Below are positions 33,389 to 41,864 of a DNA stretch of 64,000 nt, one piece after another. The stretch's first letter is position 1, and the number at the start of each line of letters is the position of its first letter. The notes beneath the pieces were generated by a model. It saw only the letters and a program-made list of their open reading frames with translations, was not told the origin of the DNA and did not search any database. The stretch comes from Variovorax ginsengisoli (GTDB lineage Bacteria > Pseudomonadota > Gammaproteobacteria > Burkholderiales > Burkholderiaceae_C). A program made the position numbers and the translations under genes. The DNA is taken from the NCBI RefSeq assembly GCF_030486595.1, contig NZ_JAUJZH010000002.1, forward strand, positions 310,001 to 374,000, given 5' to 3'.

Positions 33389-34360
33389 TCAGGAAGGGGA
33401 CAGCAGCCGGGCGTCCCAGACCTTGTCGCGGATCAGCCGGGCGGTCTGCTCGGACAGCGCATCCATGACGACGCGCGTCGCCGGCTCGATCGTGCGGTCC
33501 GATGGCGTGGCCAGGAAATAGCTGCGCTGCAGCTCCGGGCGCACCACCCGGGCGACGATCCAGTCCCGCGTTCCGGGCGCCGTGTCGCCCAGGGTGCAGG
33601 CGGGCGTGAACGTGAAGCCGGCGCCGCAGACATAGAGCGAGCGGATCACGCGGGCCGAGTCCTGCTCGTGCACCACGTTCAGGGCGACGCCGAGCGTCGC
33701 GGCGGCATCCTCGACGCGCTGGCGGATCGAGAAGCGCCTGGACTGCAGCACCAGCGGCAGCCGGGCCGCCAGCTCGAAGTCGATCTCGGGCCTTGCGGCC
33801 TTGCGTCCGCGCGGCGGCCGCAGCCGTGGCGCCAGCGTGCCGTCGGCATCGCGCCCGCACAGGAAGATCGACTCGCAGGCCAGCGGCTCGCAGCGCAGCC
33901 CGTCGACCAGCGGTGCGTCGACCAGGATGCCGACGTCGGCCCGCCGCTCGACCATGGCCTTCTTCACCATGAGGCTGAGGTCGTCGAGCACGAAGACGCG
34001 GATCCGCGGATGCGACAGCCTCAGTGCGGCGAGCACCGGGCCGAGCAGCAGCGCCGCCAGCAGGAAGGGCGCGGCCACCGTGACCGAGCCTTCGGGGCCC
34101 TCGGGCACGCGCTGGATGCGGTCGCGCATCGCGTCGGCATCGGAGAGCAGCCGGCGCGCATCCTGGTAGAGCTGGAGGCCGGCCGGCGTCGGCGTCACGC
34201 CGACGTGCGAACGCTCGAACAGCTGGGCGCCGAGTTCGCCTTCGAGCTTCTTGATCTGCGCCGTGAGCGCAGGCTGGGCGATGTAGAGCGAACCGGCCGC
34301 GCGCGAGAGGCTGCCGGCTTCGAGGACGGCGATGAAGTAGCGCAGCGTGCGGAGGTCCAT
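33389..34360 (-). CDS. LysR-family transcription regulator (CoA-ligase operon)
   Basis: The 323-residue protein has an N-terminal winged helix-turn-helix (LRTLRYFIAVLEAGSLSRAA, then QPALTAQIKKLEGELGAQLF) and a periplasmic-binding-protein-like effector domain (SVTVAAPFLLAALLLGPVLA onward). The start is set at MDLRTLRYF; an ATG at 34369 adds three residues. It lies upstream of, and in the same direction as, the ligase/dehydrogenase/Bug genes with a 131-base gap, so it probably controls them. The DUF899 gene ends just upstream. Confidence 0.9.
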   Translation of the reverse strand: MDLRTLRYFIAVLEAGSLSRAAGSLYIAQPALTAQIKKLEGELGAQLFERSHVGVTPTPAGLQLYQDARRLLSDADAMRDRIQRVPEGPEGSVTVAAPFLLAALLLGPVLAALRLSHPRIRVFVLDDLSLMVKKAMVERRADVGILVDAPLVDGLRCEPLACESIFLCGRDADGTLAPRLRPPRGRKAARPEIDFELAARLPLVLQSRRFSIRQRVEDAAATLGVALNVVHEQDSARVIRSLYVCGAGFTFTPACTLGDTAPGTRDWIVARVVRPELQRSYFLATPSDRTIEPATRVVMDALSEQTARLIRDKVWDARLLSPS

Positions 34361-34424
34361 GGGCGCCATTTTGCGGCGGCATTCACCCGCGACCCTTCGT
34401 GCTGCGAGCGAGCGTTGAACCGAG

Positions 34425-35126
34425 TCAGTAGTTGAGCTTCGGATACCAGTCGGTGCCGCGGCCGCCCGGGGTCAGGTCCAGCACCGACCAGAGCGAGGCG
34501 ATGTCGGGCGCGTCGCGCGGATCCTGGCCGGGGTCGGCCATCTCGCGCGTCATCTCGCTGGCCCAGAACAGCCGCACCCGGTCGCCATCGCGCCGGAACA
34601 CGATCAACGCCGGATATTCGCTGCCGTCCGGCAACAGCACTCCGAGGTCCCTGGCGTAGTCGTCGCCGACGGTCTGGACGAAGTTCAGGTCGCGCCAGCC
34701 GCGCTCCTGCGCGAAGGCGAACTGCCGTTCGACCGAGGAGCGCCCCAGGATCTTGAGCGCCACCCGCTGCTTGATGTCGGCCGCATTGCCGTTCACCGCG
34801 CCGAGCCAGTTGGTGCACATCGGACACGGCCGTTCGCGCTGGGGCCCGTACATCCAGAAATAGGTGACCAGCGTGTCCTTGTCGCCGAACAGGTCGATCA
34901 GTCCGACCTCGAAGGCCTGCTCGTCCTTGAAGCGGTAGTCCTTCTCGATCACCGGCCCGGGCGGCAGCGCGCGGCGCTGCTCGGTCAGTCGCGTCATGTG
35001 GCGGCGGAACTCGATCTCTTGCGCCAGCAGCGCCTGGCGGGCCGTCTCGTAGTCGGTCGATGCGCCGGGGAAGGGCGTCTTCGCCAGCTTTGCGAGTTCT
35101 GCGGCCGGGGTCGGTGGGACTGTCAT
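34425..35126 (-). CDS. DUF899 family thioredoxin-fold protein
   Basis: The 233-residue protein follows the DUF899 pattern: RQALLAQEIEFRRHMTRLTE, then YRFKDEQAFEVGLIDLFGDK, the segment MYGPQRERPCPMCTNWLGAV with a CxxC pair, and WSVLDLTPGGRGTDWYPKLN at the end. The fold is thioredoxin-like and the CPMC site suggests redox activity, but the function is not established. GAGGAG lies before the ATG at 35126. It is divergent from the class II aldolase gene and separate from the LysR gene. Confidence 0.85.
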   Translation of the reverse strand: MTVPPTPAAELAKLAKTPFPGASTDYETARQALLAQEIEFRRHMTRLTEQRRALPPGPVIEKDYRFKDEQAFEVGLIDLFGDKDTLVTYFWMYGPQRERPCPMCTNWLGAVNGNAADIKQRVALKILGRSSVERQFAFAQERGWRDLNFVQTVGDDYARDLGVLLPDGSEYPALIVFRRDGDRVRLFWASEMTREMADPGQDPRDAPDIASLWSVLDLTPGGRGTDWYPKLNY

Positions 35127-35229
35127 GGCAGGGCTCCTCGGTGGTGCGCGCAGCGAATTGTGCATCGCTTGGCCCGGCGCTGGCTTCGGAGTAACGTCCT
35201 CGCCTCGGCCCAATTCAAGGAGCGCCACC

Positions 35230-36000
35230 GTGCAGATCGGCGTACAGAACTTCGCGACCCGCGCCCCGCCGCGTTTCGAATCCAAGGAGGCCGAGCGCGA
35301 GCATTCGCTGCAGCGCCTCGCGGCCACTTGCCGCATCTTCGGCCGGCGCGGCTTCTCCGACGGGCTGCTGGGCCACGTCACCCTGCGCGACCCCGAGCTG
35401 CCCGACCATTTCTGGGTCAACCCGGTGGGGATCGCGATGCACCAGATCAAGGTCTCGCACCTGGTCCAGGTCGATCCGCAAGGCCAGGTGGTGCGCGGCA
35501 GCGGCATGGTCAACCCGGTCGGCCTGCTGCTCCACACCGCGGTGCACCGGGCGCGCCCCGAGGTCAACGCGGTCTGCCACGCCCATGCGCTGCATGCGTC
35601 GACCTGGTCGTCCTTCGAGCGCCGGCTGGACCCCATCACCCAGGACGCCTGCATCTTCTTCGAGAGCCAGGCGCTCATCCTGGCGCCGCGCGTCGTGCGG
35701 GACGCCGAGACGGCGCGCCGCTTCGCCGACGGATTCGGCCAGCACCGCATGGCCATCCATGGCGGCCACGGCATCTTCACGACCGGCCAGACCATCGACG
35801 AAGCCGCCTGGTGGTTCGTGCTCATGAACCGATGCTGCGAAGCGCAGCTGCTGGCCGAGGCCGCGGGCACGCCGACGCAGTGGGCGCCCGAGGACGCCCG
35901 CTGGCTGGCGTCGGTGCTCGGGTCGCCGACCTTCGGCTGGCTGTCGTTCCAGACGCTCTGGGACGAGATCATCCGCAGCGATCCCGATCTCGTGGATTGA
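35230..36000 (+). CDS. Class II aldolase/adducin domain protein
   Basis: The 256-residue protein has the class II aldolase fold: LAATCRIFGRRGFSDGLLGH, FWVNPVGIAMHQIK, a zinc-site motif NAVCHAHALHAS and a late histidine in AIHGGHGIFTTG. These Zn enzymes are aldolases, epimerases or decarboxylases of sugar phosphates and related hydroxy acids. The start is GTG at 35230 with AAGGAG at ideal distance; the ATG at 35125 lies inside the divergent DUF899 start and is rejected. An orphan binding protein gene follows 207 bases downstream. Confidence 0.82.
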   Translation: MQIGVQNFATRAPPRFESKEAEREHSLQRLAATCRIFGRRGFSDGLLGHVTLRDPELPDHFWVNPVGIAMHQIKVSHLVQVDPQGQVVRGSGMVNPVGLLLHTAVHRARPEVNAVCHAHALHASTWSSFERRLDPITQDACIFFESQALILAPRVVRDAETARRFADGFGQHRMAIHGGHGIFTTGQTIDEAAWWFVLMNRCCEAQLLAEAAGTPTQWAPEDARWLASVLGSPTFGWLSFQTLWDEIIRSDPDLVD

Positions 36001-36207
36001 CGGCCGGGGTCGCCGAGGGTCTGGCCGAGGACATCGTGCGAGTTCTAGCTTGGCCTGACAAATCACTTTTTCGACTGCAACATCGTGAAATTAAATCGCT
36101 TTTTGACGCGCTGACTTCCTTTCAGAATCGGCTTTCGAAGCGTGATGCGGGCTTCGCCGTCGTCTCGACGGCCCCCCGCCGCGAGCCCACCTCTGAAAGG
36201 CCTTGAA
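36001..36207 (+). other. Leader region before the amino-acid-type binding protein gene
   Basis: This 207-base stretch holds an AT-rich zone (36055-36110) with AATCACTTTTTCG and AAATCGCTTTTTGACG. The core ATCGCTTTT recurs upstream of the class V aminotransferase (38049-38057). It may be a shared regulator site. No terminator or RNA gene was seen. Confidence 0.3.
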
Positions 36208-37107
36208 ATGAGATTCCTCCGTTCTTCGTCGCTCGGCCTTGCCGCCCTGCTCCTGTGCGCCGGCGGCACCGCCTTCGCCCAGTCCGACACGCTGGCCAAG
36301 ATCAAGGCCAGTGGCGCCATCACCATCGGCAGCCGCGACAGCCAGATCCCCTTTTCGTACAAGCCGGGCGGCAGCGCCGACCCGGTCGGCTTCACCAACG
36401 ACGTGTGCCTGAAGATCGTCGATGCGGTCAAGGCCAGGCTCGGCATGCCGAAACTCGAGGTGCGCTACACGACGCTGACCTCGACCAACCGGATCCCGCT
36501 GCTGACCAACGGCACCGTCGACCTCGACTGCGCGACCACGACCAACACGGTCCAGCGCCAGCAGCAGGTGGACTTCGCGCCGAGTCATTTCGTCACCAGC
36601 ATCACCGCGGCAGTGAAGAAGAACTCGGCGATCCACTCGTTCGCCGACCTCAACGGCAAGAAGATCTCGACCGTCGCCGGCAGCACCGGCGTGCAATTGC
36701 TGCGCGGCTACCGCAAGAGCGGCAACATCGAGGTCGAGGAACTGGCGGCCAAGGACACGGCGGACGGCTTCCTGCTGCTGGCTTCCGACCGCACCGCGGC
36801 CTACATCCTGGACGACGTGCAGCTGGCGGGCCTGATCGCCACGTCCCCCAACCCCGGCGACTTCAGGATCCTGACGCAGGAGTCGCTGCGCCAGGAACCC
36901 TACGGGATCATGTACCGCAAGGACGACCCGCAATTCAAGGAGATCGTCGACCGCACCGTGACCGAGCTGATGAAGTCCGGTGCCATCGACGAGATCTACA
37001 CGAAGTGGTTCATGAAGCCGATCCCGCCGGCCAATGCAAACCTCAACTTCCCGATGACGGATGCCGTCAAGGACGCCTACCGGCATCCGAACAACAAGGG
37101 TGTCTGA
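36208..37107 (+). CDS. Amino-acid ABC transporter substrate-binding protein (GltI-like), no permease nearby
   Basis: The 299-residue periplasmic protein has a signal peptide (LGLAALLLCAGGTAFAQ) and the family-3 solute-binding motifs: GAITIGSRDSQIPFSY, VGFTNDVCLKIVDAV, VDLDCATTTNTVQRQ and LNGKKISTVAGSTG. The GltI/glutamate-aspartate subgroup is the closest match. No permease or ATPase gene is adjacent, so it must work with a distant importer. The ATG at 36208 has GAAAGG upstream. It is convergent with a LysR gene. Confidence 0.9.
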   Translation: MRFLRSSSLGLAALLLCAGGTAFAQSDTLAKIKASGAITIGSRDSQIPFSYKPGGSADPVGFTNDVCLKIVDAVKARLGMPKLEVRYTTLTSTNRIPLLTNGTVDLDCATTTNTVQRQQQVDFAPSHFVTSITAAVKKNSAIHSFADLNGKKISTVAGSTGVQLLRGYRKSGNIEVEELAAKDTADGFLLLASDRTAAYILDDVQLAGLIATSPNPGDFRILTQESLRQEPYGIMYRKDDPQFKEIVDRTVTELMKSGAIDEIYTKWFMKPIPPANANLNFPMTDAVKDAYRHPNNKGV

Positions 37108-37124
37108 GCCAGGGCATGTTCACG

Positions 37125-38027
37125 CTAGCTCGCCTGGAACATCCGCGTGAAGTCGCAGCACTCCTGCGCCAGCATGATGATGGAGGCCAGGAGCGAACTC
37201 CGATGCTCGCCCTTGTACATCGCGACGTAGGCCACCGGGGGCAGGGCGGGCAGCACGTCGAGCTGCACCAGCAGGCCGTCGTCGAGCATTTGCGCGACCG
37301 CATCCTTCGGCAGGTAGCTCACGCCCAGGCCCGAGATGGTCAGGCCGATCAGCGCGACCAGGTTGTGGATCACGATCGGCCTGGCCGGCTGCACGCCGAG
37401 GTCCTTCATCCAGCTGTCGTAGAGCAGCCCGGTGCCCGAGCGCGAGCCCTGCAGCAGCATCTGGTGGCCCGCGAGTTCGTGCAGCCGGATCGGCTTGCCG
37501 GCCGGCACGACGCCCGGCTTGCACATCCAGGCGCTCTCGACGCTGCCCACTGCCTTGGCTGGGATGCGGGTGTCGGAAAAGGCGTCGGGCACGATGATCA
37601 GGTCGAGCTCGTCGGCCAGCACCTTCTCGCGCAGGTTGACGCTGCTGTCGACATCGGGCTCGAGCGTGACCTTGGGATAGTGCACCTGGATCAGCTCGAC
37701 CCAGCGCGGCAACCAGGTCATGGCGGTGAGCTCGGTGACACCGATGCGCACGCGCCGCTCGATCACGTCGATGCGGCCGAACTGCTCGACCGCGGCATCG
37801 CGCTGCGCCAGCAGCTGCCTGGCCAGCACGAACATCTCCTCGCCCTTGTCCGTCAGCCGCGCCGAGCGCTGGCTGCGGTCGAAGAGCGCGGTGTCGAAAG
37901 CCGTCTCGAGTTCGTGCACGCGCTTGGAGATGGCCGACTGCGAGGTATGCAGCTTGTTGGCCGCGAGCGCGAAGCTGCCGAGTTCGCCAATCCAGTAGAG
38001 CGCCTCGAGCTGCTTGAAGGTCATCAT
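37125..38027 (-). CDS. LysR-family transcription regulator (aminotransferase locus)
   Basis: The 300-residue protein has the LysR winged helix (FKQLEALYWIGELGSFALAA, then TSQSAISKRVHELETAFDTA) and an effector domain (RVRIGVTELTAMTWLPRWVE onward). It is divergent from the class V aminotransferase gene with 91 bases between. It ends 17 bases from the convergent binding-protein gene. By position it should regulate the aminotransferase gene and perhaps the binding protein. Confidence 0.9.
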   Translation of the reverse strand: MMTFKQLEALYWIGELGSFALAANKLHTSQSAISKRVHELETAFDTALFDRSQRSARLTDKGEEMFVLARQLLAQRDAAVEQFGRIDVIERRVRIGVTELTAMTWLPRWVELIQVHYPKVTLEPDVDSSVNLREKVLADELDLIIVPDAFSDTRIPAKAVGSVESAWMCKPGVVPAGKPIRLHELAGHQMLLQGSRSGTGLLYDSWMKDLGVQPARPIVIHNLVALIGLTISGLGVSYLPKDAVAQMLDDGLLVQLDVLPALPPVAYVAMYKGEHRSSLLASIIMLAQECCDFTRMFQAS

Positions 38028-38118
38028 GAAAGGCTGGCTCCTGGCGTGGTGATCGATCGCTTTTACTCGCCGAATCGTAGCGAATCACATCGCTTCCAGA
38101 AATGAAGGAAAACCAGCC

Positions 38119-39417
38119 ATGACCGCTCACTCGCAAGGCGAGCTCTTCTCCGACGCATTGATCGCGCAGATCAAGAGCCGGTTCCACTACGTCGACCACG
38201 ACATGTCGGGCCGCGAGCGCCTCTTCTTCGACAACGCTGGCGGCTCCTTCCGCCTCAAGGCGGCGGTCGAACAGTTCGCCCTGATCGACGCGCTGCCCGA
38301 CTGCCCCGAGCGCATCCACGAGCTTGCAATCTTTTTGCAGCAGGTTCAGGCCAGGGGCAGCGACGACCTCCGCACGATCCTCAACGCAAGGGGCGGCAGC
38401 GTGTACGCGTCGCTGACCGCGTCGGGCGCGATGTTCGACATGGTTCGCGCCATCGCCGAGAACGTGCCCGGCAAGAACATGGTCACCACGGCGCTCGAGC
38501 ATCCGTCCTCCTTCGACGCCATGTCGCTCTATGCCGGGCGCACCGGCAAGCAACTGCGCGTCGCGCCTTCGAACCCCGTGACGGGCGGCGTGGACGTCGA
38601 CGCCATCGTCCGACTGGTTGACCAGGACACGTGCTTGCTGAGCGTGATCTACGCGTCCAACATCTCCGGCGCCAAGCTCGATGTGAGCGAGATCGTGAAG
38701 CGCGCGCGGGCGATCAAGCCCGATCTCTATATCGTCGTGGACGCCGTGCAGCACGCGCCGCACGGGCTGATCGACCTGCAGCAGACGCCGGTGGACGGCA
38801 TCAACATCGCGCCCTACAAGTTCTTCGGCTGCCGGGGCTCCGGCATGTCGTGGGTGTCGGAGCGCGCCGCCGTGCTGCCGCACCACAAGCTCGCGGGCAA
38901 GAAGAAGGATTTCTGGGACCTGGGCAGCGCCGCGCCGTGGCAGTTCGCGGTCGTGACCGCGATCGTCGACTATGTGTGCTGGCTGGGCGGCCAGTTCGTC
39001 GACAGCGACGACCGGCGAGCCCGGTTTGCCTCCGGCATCGAGAAGATCGAGCTGCACGAACGCGCCTTGCTGGCGCGCCTGCTCGACGGCACGGCACAGA
39101 CGCCGGGCCTGCGCGCGATGGACGGCGTCCAGGTCTTCCTCGACTTCGAAGACCTGACGAAACGCGACCTGATCCTTGCGATCGGCATTGACAATCTCGA
39201 GCACGCCCAGGCGGTGCGCGAGTACGAGAAGCGCGGCGTCATCGTCTACGAGCGGGTGGCGTCGAGCCTGTACTCGAAGCGCATGCTGGATTCGTTCGGC
39301 CTCGAGGGTGCGGTGCGGGTGTCGCCGCTGCATTGCAATTCGGCGGCCGACATCGACCGCTTCCTGCGGGTCACGCGCGAGATCGGCGAGGCCTTCGCGG
39401 CTGCGCCGGCCCGCTAG
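38119..39417 (+). CDS. Class V aminotransferase / cysteine-desulfurase-like PLP enzyme
   Basis: The 432-residue fold-type I PLP enzyme has LFFDNAGGSFRL near the start, ALEHPSSFDA, the cofactor aspartate in VVDAVQHAPHG (D208) and the Schiff-base lysine in IAPYKFFGCRG (K234). The set matches the NifS/CsdB-like class V group, which includes selenocysteine lyases and amino-acid epimerases as well as aminotransferases. No iron-sulfur assembly genes are near, so a catabolic role with the LysR regulator and the amino-acid receptor is more likely. The substrate cannot be read. Confidence 0.85.
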   Translation: MTAHSQGELFSDALIAQIKSRFHYVDHDMSGRERLFFDNAGGSFRLKAAVEQFALIDALPDCPERIHELAIFLQQVQARGSDDLRTILNARGGSVYASLTASGAMFDMVRAIAENVPGKNMVTTALEHPSSFDAMSLYAGRTGKQLRVAPSNPVTGGVDVDAIVRLVDQDTCLLSVIYASNISGAKLDVSEIVKRARAIKPDLYIVVDAVQHAPHGLIDLQQTPVDGINIAPYKFFGCRGSGMSWVSERAAVLPHHKLAGKKKDFWDLGSAAPWQFAVVTAIVDYVCWLGGQFVDSDDRRARFASGIEKIELHERALLARLLDGTAQTPGLRAMDGVQVFLDFEDLTKRDLILAIGIDNLEHAQAVREYEKRGVIVYERVASSLYSKRMLDSFGLEGAVRVSPLHCNSAADIDRFLRVTREIGEAFAAAPAR

Positions 39418-39428
39418 CGGCGGACCGC

Positions 39429-40148
39429 TCAGACCCCCAGCAGCTCTTCCAGCACGGCCGGCTCGGCCAGCAGCTCGGCCGAGGCGCCATGCCGCACGAT
39501 GCGGCCTTTTTCCATCACCACCGCGAGGTCGGTGTGGCCGAGCACGCGGCGCCAGTCGCGGTCGACGATCAGGGTCGCGATGCCGGTCGAGCGGATGCCG
39601 GCGATCACGCGCCAGATCTCGGCCACGATCAGCGGCGCCAGGCCTTCGGTGGCCTCGTCAAGGATCATCAGCCGCGGGTTGGTCATCAGCGCGCGGCCGA
39701 TCGACAGCATCTGCTGCTCGCCGCCCGACAGCTGCTGGCCGCCGTGCGAGAGCCGTTCGGTGAGCCGCGGAAAGGTCGCCATCACGCGCTCGAAGGTCCA
39801 CTCGCGCTTGCCATCGATGCCGGGGCGCGCGCTCATGACGAGGTTCTCGCGCACCGACAGGTTGGGGAAGATGCCGCGCCCTTCGGGCACGTAGCCGATG
39901 CCGCGCCGCGCCATCTTCTCGGGCGTCCAGCCGGTCACGTCCTGGTCGTCGAGCCGCACGCGCCCCGAGGCCGGCCGCACGTAGCCCATCAGCGAGCGGA
40001 TCAGCGTGGTCTTGCCCATGCCGTTGCGCCCGAGCAGGCCGACCGAGGTGGCAGCCGGCATCGCGACGTCGACGCCGCGCAGGATGTGGCTGTCGCCGTA
40101 GTAGGTGTTGAGTGCTTCGATCTGGAGCATGTCAGCGGGGCGGTTCAT
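39429..40148 (-). CDS. livF: Branched-chain-type ABC importer ATPase, LivF-like
   Basis: The 239-residue ABC ATPase has Walker A GRNGMGKTT, the LivF-style LSGGEQQMLSIGRALMTNP signature and Walker B LMILDEATEGL. It is the last gene of a five-gene importer (livKHMGF order in transcription), immediately after livG: the ATG at 40148 directly precedes the livG stop at 40149-40151. Within the box cluster the importer probably brings in benzoate or a related aromatic acid rather than an amino acid. Regulation should follow the shared operon. Confidence 0.88.
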   Translation of the reverse strand: MNRPADMLQIEALNTYYGDSHILRGVDVAMPAATSVGLLGRNGMGKTTLIRSLMGYVRPASGRVRLDDQDVTGWTPEKMARRGIGYVPEGRGIFPNLSVRENLVMSARPGIDGKREWTFERVMATFPRLTERLSHGGQQLSGGEQQMLSIGRALMTNPRLMILDEATEGLAPLIVAEIWRVIAGIRSTGIATLIVDRDWRRVLGHTDLAVVMEKGRIVRHGASAELLAEPAVLEELLGV

Positions 40149-40895
40149 TCAATGGTCCTCGCCGAGGTAGGCTGTCCGCACTTCGGGATTGGTCCGGATC
40201 GAATCCGGGTCGCCGGTCGCGATCACCGTGCCGTTGACCATCACCGTGATGCGGTCGGCGATGCGGAACACCGCGTCCATGTCGTGCTCCACCAGCAGGA
40301 TCGCGTGCGAGTCCTTGAGGCGCGTGAGCAGCGCCAGCATGCGCTCGGTTTCCTCGGCGCCCATGCCGGCCAGCGGCTCGTCGAGCAGCAGCACGCGCGG
40401 CCGGGTCGCCAGGCACATCGCGACCTCGAGCTGGCGCTTGGCGCCATGGCTCAGCGTGCCGGCGATGCGCTCGGCCACGCCGTCGAGGCCGGCCGCGGCC
40501 AGCGCCTCGCGGGCCGACGCATTGCTCTCGGCGCAATGGCTGGACGATTGCCAGATGGCCCACGGCCGCGGGTTCGCGGCCTGCGCCGCGAGCCGGCAGT
40601 TCTCCAGCACCGTGAACTCGGGAAAGATCGTGGTCCGCTGGTAGCTGCGGCCGACGCCGGCCAGCGCGCGGCGGAACTGCGCCCGGGTCGTGATGTCCTC
40701 GCCGTCGAGCGAGATGCGGCCGTCCGACGCATCGATCTCGCCCGACAGCATGTTGATCAAGGTCGACTTGCCGGCGCCGTTGGTGCCGATCACCGCGTGC
40801 ACCTCGCCGCGCCGCAGGTCCAGGTTCACCGCATTGACCGCGACCAGTCCGCCGAAGCGGCGGGTGAGCGATTCGACCGCAAGCAGGGTGGTCAT
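40149..40895 (-). CDS. livG: Branched-chain-type ABC importer ATPase, LivG-like
   Basis: The 248-residue ATPase has Walker A GTNGAGKST, the LivG-typical divergent signature LSHGAKRQLEVAMCLATRP and Walker B VLLLDEPLAGM, followed by HDMDAVFRIADRI. The start overlaps livM by 4 bases, showing tight coupling. It pairs with LivF to power the LivHM permease. Confidence 0.9.
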   Translation of the reverse strand: MTTLLAVESLTRRFGGLVAVNAVNLDLRRGEVHAVIGTNGAGKSTLINMLSGEIDASDGRISLDGEDITTRAQFRRALAGVGRSYQRTTIFPEFTVLENCRLAAQAANPRPWAIWQSSSHCAESNASAREALAAAGLDGVAERIAGTLSHGAKRQLEVAMCLATRPRVLLLDEPLAGMGAEETERMLALLTRLKDSHAILLVEHDMDAVFRIADRITVMVNGTVIATGDPDSIRTNPEVRTAYLGEDH

Positions 40896-41863
40896 GCGGC
40901 AGCTCCCTTGGCCGGTTTGGCCGCAGCGGGCGAGATGCGGGCCGCGATGCCGATGATCCCCTTGGGCAGCAGCGCCACGAAGGCGATGATCGCCAGTCCC
41001 AGCGTGAGCTGCCAGTGGTCGGCCAGCGGCCCGACCAGCGCGTGGGTGGAGAGCAGTTCCTTCAGCAGGGTGAAGGCGACCGCGCCGATCACCGCGCCGC
41101 GCAGGTGGCCGAGGCCGCCCAGGATGATCATCAGCAGCACCTCGCCGGAGTTGTGCCAGGCCAGCAGCTCGGGATTGACGACGCCGTCGCGCGAAGCCAG
41201 CAGGAAGCCCGCCAGCCCGGCCAGCGCGCCGGCGATCACAAAGGCGGCGAGCTTGTAGCCGTAGACCGCGAAGCCGGCCGCGCGCATGCGCTGCTCGTTG
41301 ACCCGGATGCCGGCCAGCGCGGCGCCGAAGCGCGAGCGCCGGATCAGCGCCAGCAGGCCGTAGGTCAGCACCAGCGCCGCCAGCACCACATAGAACTGCG
41401 TGTAGCGGTTCTCCATGTCGAGGGCGCCGAGGGTCGGGCGGATGTACATGTAGATGCCGTCGCTGCCGCCGCCGAGCGCGGTGTCGTGGAAGACGAAGAA
41501 GGCCATCTGCGCGAACGCCAGCGTGACCATGATGAAGTAGACGCCGCGGGTGCGCAGGCTCAGCGCCCCGACCGCCAGCGCATAGGCCGCGGCCGAGCCC
41601 ATGGCCAGCGGCAGCAGCAGTGCGATCGAGCCGCCGTCCTTGCCAGAGCCGAGCACGGTCGCGTAGGCGCCGATGCCGTAGAAGGCCGCGTGGCCCAGGC
41701 TCACGAGGCCGGTCATGCCGACCAGCAGCTCGAGGCTCAGCGCGAAGATCGACAGGATCATCACCTTGACCACCAGGTCGGACAGGTAGGGGCTCAGCAT
41801 CGGGCCGAACACGGCCAGGACGATGGCGCAAAGCAGGGGGATGGAATGGGAGAGGCGTTGCAT
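40892..41863 (-). CDS. livM: Branched-chain-type ABC importer permease, LivM-like
   Basis: The 323-residue integral membrane protein has about ten hydrophobic segments. The LivM block is LLVGMTGLVSLGHAAFYGIG near residue 46, with EQRMRAAGFAVYGYKLAAFV in the cytoplasmic loop that couples to the ATPase. It overlaps livG by 4 bases and lies directly after livH. Confidence 0.9.
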   Translation of the reverse strand: MQRLSHSIPLLCAIVLAVFGPMLSPYLSDLVVKVMILSIFALSLELLVGMTGLVSLGHAAFYGIGAYATVLGSGKDGGSIALLLPLAMGSAAAYALAVGALSLRTRGVYFIMVTLAFAQMAFFVFHDTALGGGSDGIYMYIRPTLGALDMENRYTQFYVVLAALVLTYGLLALIRRSRFGAALAGIRVNEQRMRAAGFAVYGYKLAAFVIAGALAGLAGFLLASRDGVVNPELLAWHNSGEVLLMIILGGLGHLRGAVIGAVAFTLLKELLSTHALVGPLADHWQLTLGLAIIAFVALLPKGIIGIAARISPAAAKPAKGAAA

Positions 41864-41864
41864 G

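Noticed and set aside
30423-33521. Plus-strand open frame of over 1000 codons antisense to the CoA ligase and acyl-CoA dehydrogenase
   Set aside because: Low-complexity His/Arg/Ala/Gly-rich translation typical of antisense reading in GC-rich DNA.
39416-39430. AGCGG/CCGCT hairpin between the class V enzyme and livF
   Set aside because: Stem of only five pairs and no T run, so not a credible terminator.
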